From: a virus
IMG/VR virus record: IMGVR_UViG_3300037102_000080
Location: 1 to 25,229 of that record
DNA: 25,229 nt
Direction: 5' to 3' (one strand)
Of this stretch, positions 24,122 through 25,229 are shown one piece after another (position 1 is the stretch's first letter; each line of letters opens with the position of its first letter). The position numbers were made by a program, and so were the translations under genes. The notes under the pieces were generated by a model that was not told the DNA's origin, searched no databases, and saw only the letters and a list, made by a program, of their open reading frames with translations.

Positions 24122-24210
24122 CCCCCTCCCAACTCCAGGCCGACCAGAACTCGGTTTGGCGGGCCTGCGTGGGTTGGTGGGTTAAGTTGTTAGTTTTCGT
24201 GGCACAATAA
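24118..24210 (+). CDS. Micro-ORF family member D
   Basis: A 30-residue frame, MTPSQLQADQNSVWRACVGW, then WVKLLVFVAQ. It shows the shared pattern (L..DQ..V.RACVG) but has a hydrophobic extension. It is the most diverged member. It ends just before the imperfect palindrome at 24210 and the recombinase gene. Confidence 0.5.
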   Translation: MTPSQLQADQNSVWRACVGWWVKLLVFVAQ

Positions 24211-24225
24211 GTCTTGATACGGACT
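24210..24225 (+). repeat. Degenerate palindrome like TGTCTGGATACAGACA
   Basis: AGTCTTGATACGGACT matches GTCT.GATAC.GAC of the 16-bp palindrome and lies 11 bases before the recombinase start, just before its GGAGG. The match is imperfect, so it may be a weak or independent site. Confidence 0.35.
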
Positions 24226-24235
24226 GGAGGTGATG

Positions 24236-24919
24236 ATGAAAGCAGCGGCATACTGTAGGGTTTCGACTAAAGATCAGGCAGAAAACGGCGTCTCCCTGAA
24301 GGACCAAAGGGCCAAGATCGAGGCTATGTGTGTGGTTCGAGGAGACGAGCTTGTAGCGCTGGTAACGGACGAGGAATCCGGCAAGGATCTCAACCGTCCC
24401 GGTTTCCAACAGATTCAGCGGATGGTGGAGGACCACGAAGTCGATGTCGTCATCATCGCGAAGTTGGACCGGCTGACCAGAAGCGTGGGGGATCTGGCGC
24501 ACCTTCTGGCCCTATTCGATAAACATGGAGTGGCGCTCGTATCCCTAGCTGAGTCTCTTGACACACAGAGTGCAGCGGGCCGTCTTGTGATTAACGTCAT
24601 GGGTGCCGTGGCCCAATGGGAGCGGGAAGTGATCTCCGAGCGGACGAAGGCGGCACTGGCGTATAAGAAATCGAAGGGGCAGCGGGTGGGGAACATCCCG
24701 TTCGGGTTTGAGTTGGGCGAGGGGAAGCAGTTGATCCCCAATCTGCGGGAGCAGAGCCTTATCAGGCTAATCAGGCGTGAACGTGAAAAAGGGGCGAGCT
24801 ATCGCGCAATCGCGGGTGTGTTGAATAACTGTGAGTATAAGACTCGCACGGGCGGCAAGTGGCGGCACGAGTCGGTCGAAGACGTTTACAAGGCGAAGCC
24901 GGTAGTACTATCGGCGTAG
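24236..24919 (+). CDS. Small serine recombinase (resolvase/invertase type)
   Basis: The product is 227 residues from ATG 24236, five bases after GGAGG; the two in-frame starts before it (GTG 24230, ATG 24233) are too close to the ribosome site. The catalytic domain has S10 in YCRVSTKDQ, AKLDRLTRSVGDL near residue 80 and GAVAQWEREVISERTKAAL in the long helix. The C-terminal 60 residues (GASYRAIAGVLNNCEYKTRT, GGKWRHESVEDVY) form a helix-turn-helix. It is close to resolvases in length and much shorter than large serine integrases. It could integrate, resolve or invert DNA; no att site is recognised. Confidence 0.88.
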   Translation: MKAAAYCRVSTKDQAENGVSLKDQRAKIEAMCVVRGDELVALVTDEESGKDLNRPGFQQIQRMVEDHEVDVVIIAKLDRLTRSVGDLAHLLALFDKHGVALVSLAESLDTQSAAGRLVINVMGAVAQWEREVISERTKAALAYKKSKGQRVGNIPFGFELGEGKQLIPNLREQSLIRLIRREREKGASYRAIAGVLNNCEYKTRTGGKWRHESVEDVYKAKPVVLSA

Positions 24920-24927
24920 GAGGAAAT

Positions 24928-25229
24928 ATGCTTAAAACGAAAGACACGTACAACGGCCACCTGACTTTCCGAACCACCAGCCTCTACATCGGCGACGTGC
25001 TAGATCTGTATGAAGAATACTCGCCAGACGAAGTGGATCTTCTTAAGGTGCTGGCGAAGGATCGAAATGTGATACTGGCCGGGGCGAACATCGGGGCCAT
25101 CGCGGTGCCGGTCGGGAAGGCTGCTAAGGAGCTTAGCGCGTTTGAGCCAAACCCGATTGAGTACGAACTGCTATGGGAAAATATACAGAACTGCGGCTCA
25201 TGCTTACCGTGCTGCAAAGCGCTTGGAGA
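24928..25229 (+). CDS. FkbM-like SAM methyltransferase, 3' end missing
   Basis: This partial gene encodes 100 residues from ATG 24928, with TAGGAGG upstream, and runs off the right edge. LYIGDVLDLYEEYSPDEVDL, then VILAGANIGAIAVPVGKAAK and LSAFEPNPIEYELLWENIQN follow the N-terminal half of FkbM-type methyltransferases ('G..E...Y.E.E..LL ... E.GANIG...VP.A ... V.AFEP.......L..N'). FkbM proteins methylate hydroxyls on small molecules or sugars. The Asn after GANIGA is unusual only in lacking the acidic residue before it. Presence of a glycan-type enzyme fits a phage accessory function. Confidence 0.7.
   Translation, partial: MLKTKDTYNGHLTFRTTSLYIGDVLDLYEEYSPDEVDLLKVLAKDRNVILAGANIGAIAVPVGKAAKELSAFEPNPIEYELLWENIQNCGSCLPCCKALG

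Overview
The window looks like part of a tailed-phage genome or an integrated prophage-like element from a GC-rich bacterium. The evidence is long co-directional runs of very small genes joined by ATGA, TAATG or GTGA overlaps, strong AGGAGG-type ribosome sites, a RecT-like annealing protein, a DUF5131 (Gp37/Gp68) protein, a phage helicase plus DNA methyltransferase pair, a small serine recombinase and a tRNA-Gln with an encoded CCA end. No capsid, tail, terminase or lysis gene is visible, so this would be the early, replication and accessory part. The host cannot be named from the sequence.

Layout. (1) 1-1009, minus strand: a RecT-like protein running off the left edge, preceded by two small zinc-binding-like proteins. 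(2) 1080-1315: promoters, a strong hairpin and a 16-bp palindrome. (3) 1334-4782, plus strand: small genes including a SAM-dependent methyltransferase fold, interrupted by a TnpB element (about 1640-3020). (4) 4783-5548: repeat-rich noncoding DNA around tRNA-Gln(UUG), a promoter and two small genes. (5) About 5550-6925: a second TnpB element. (6) 6926-7214: terminators, another palindrome and short repeats. (7) 11703 down to 7240, minus strand: an operon centred on a MoxR-type AAA+ ATPase, a DUF3150-like protein and a metallopeptidase/VWA protein, with small membrane proteins at both ends. (8) About 11750-12428: a gene-free divergent control region. (9) 12429-25229, plus strand: one long run of about 35 mostly tiny genes. 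It includes a DUF5131 gene carrying a nested HNH endonuclease gene, a Gly/Tyr/Ser/Asp repeat protein, a helicase, a DNA methyltransferase, a serine recombinase and the start of an FkbM-like methyltransferase.

Signals that link distant parts. A 16-bp palindrome (TGTCTGGATACAGACA) occurs four times, always in the same orientation relative to the following gene. Both TnpB genes are preceded by a homologous small ribbon-helix-helix gene under a matching promoter. A family of 19-30 residue micro-ORFs is scattered between larger genes and overlaps them. A 27-bp perfect inverted repeat encloses a 39-codon gene. The AAA+/DUF3150-like/metallopeptidase-VWA operon is the largest candidate functional system. 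The RHH-TnpB modules and the HNH-in-DUF5131 arrangement are the most unusual architectures.

Family names come from recognising motifs by eye, with no database search. Start codons were chosen from ribosome-site spacing and gene overlaps.
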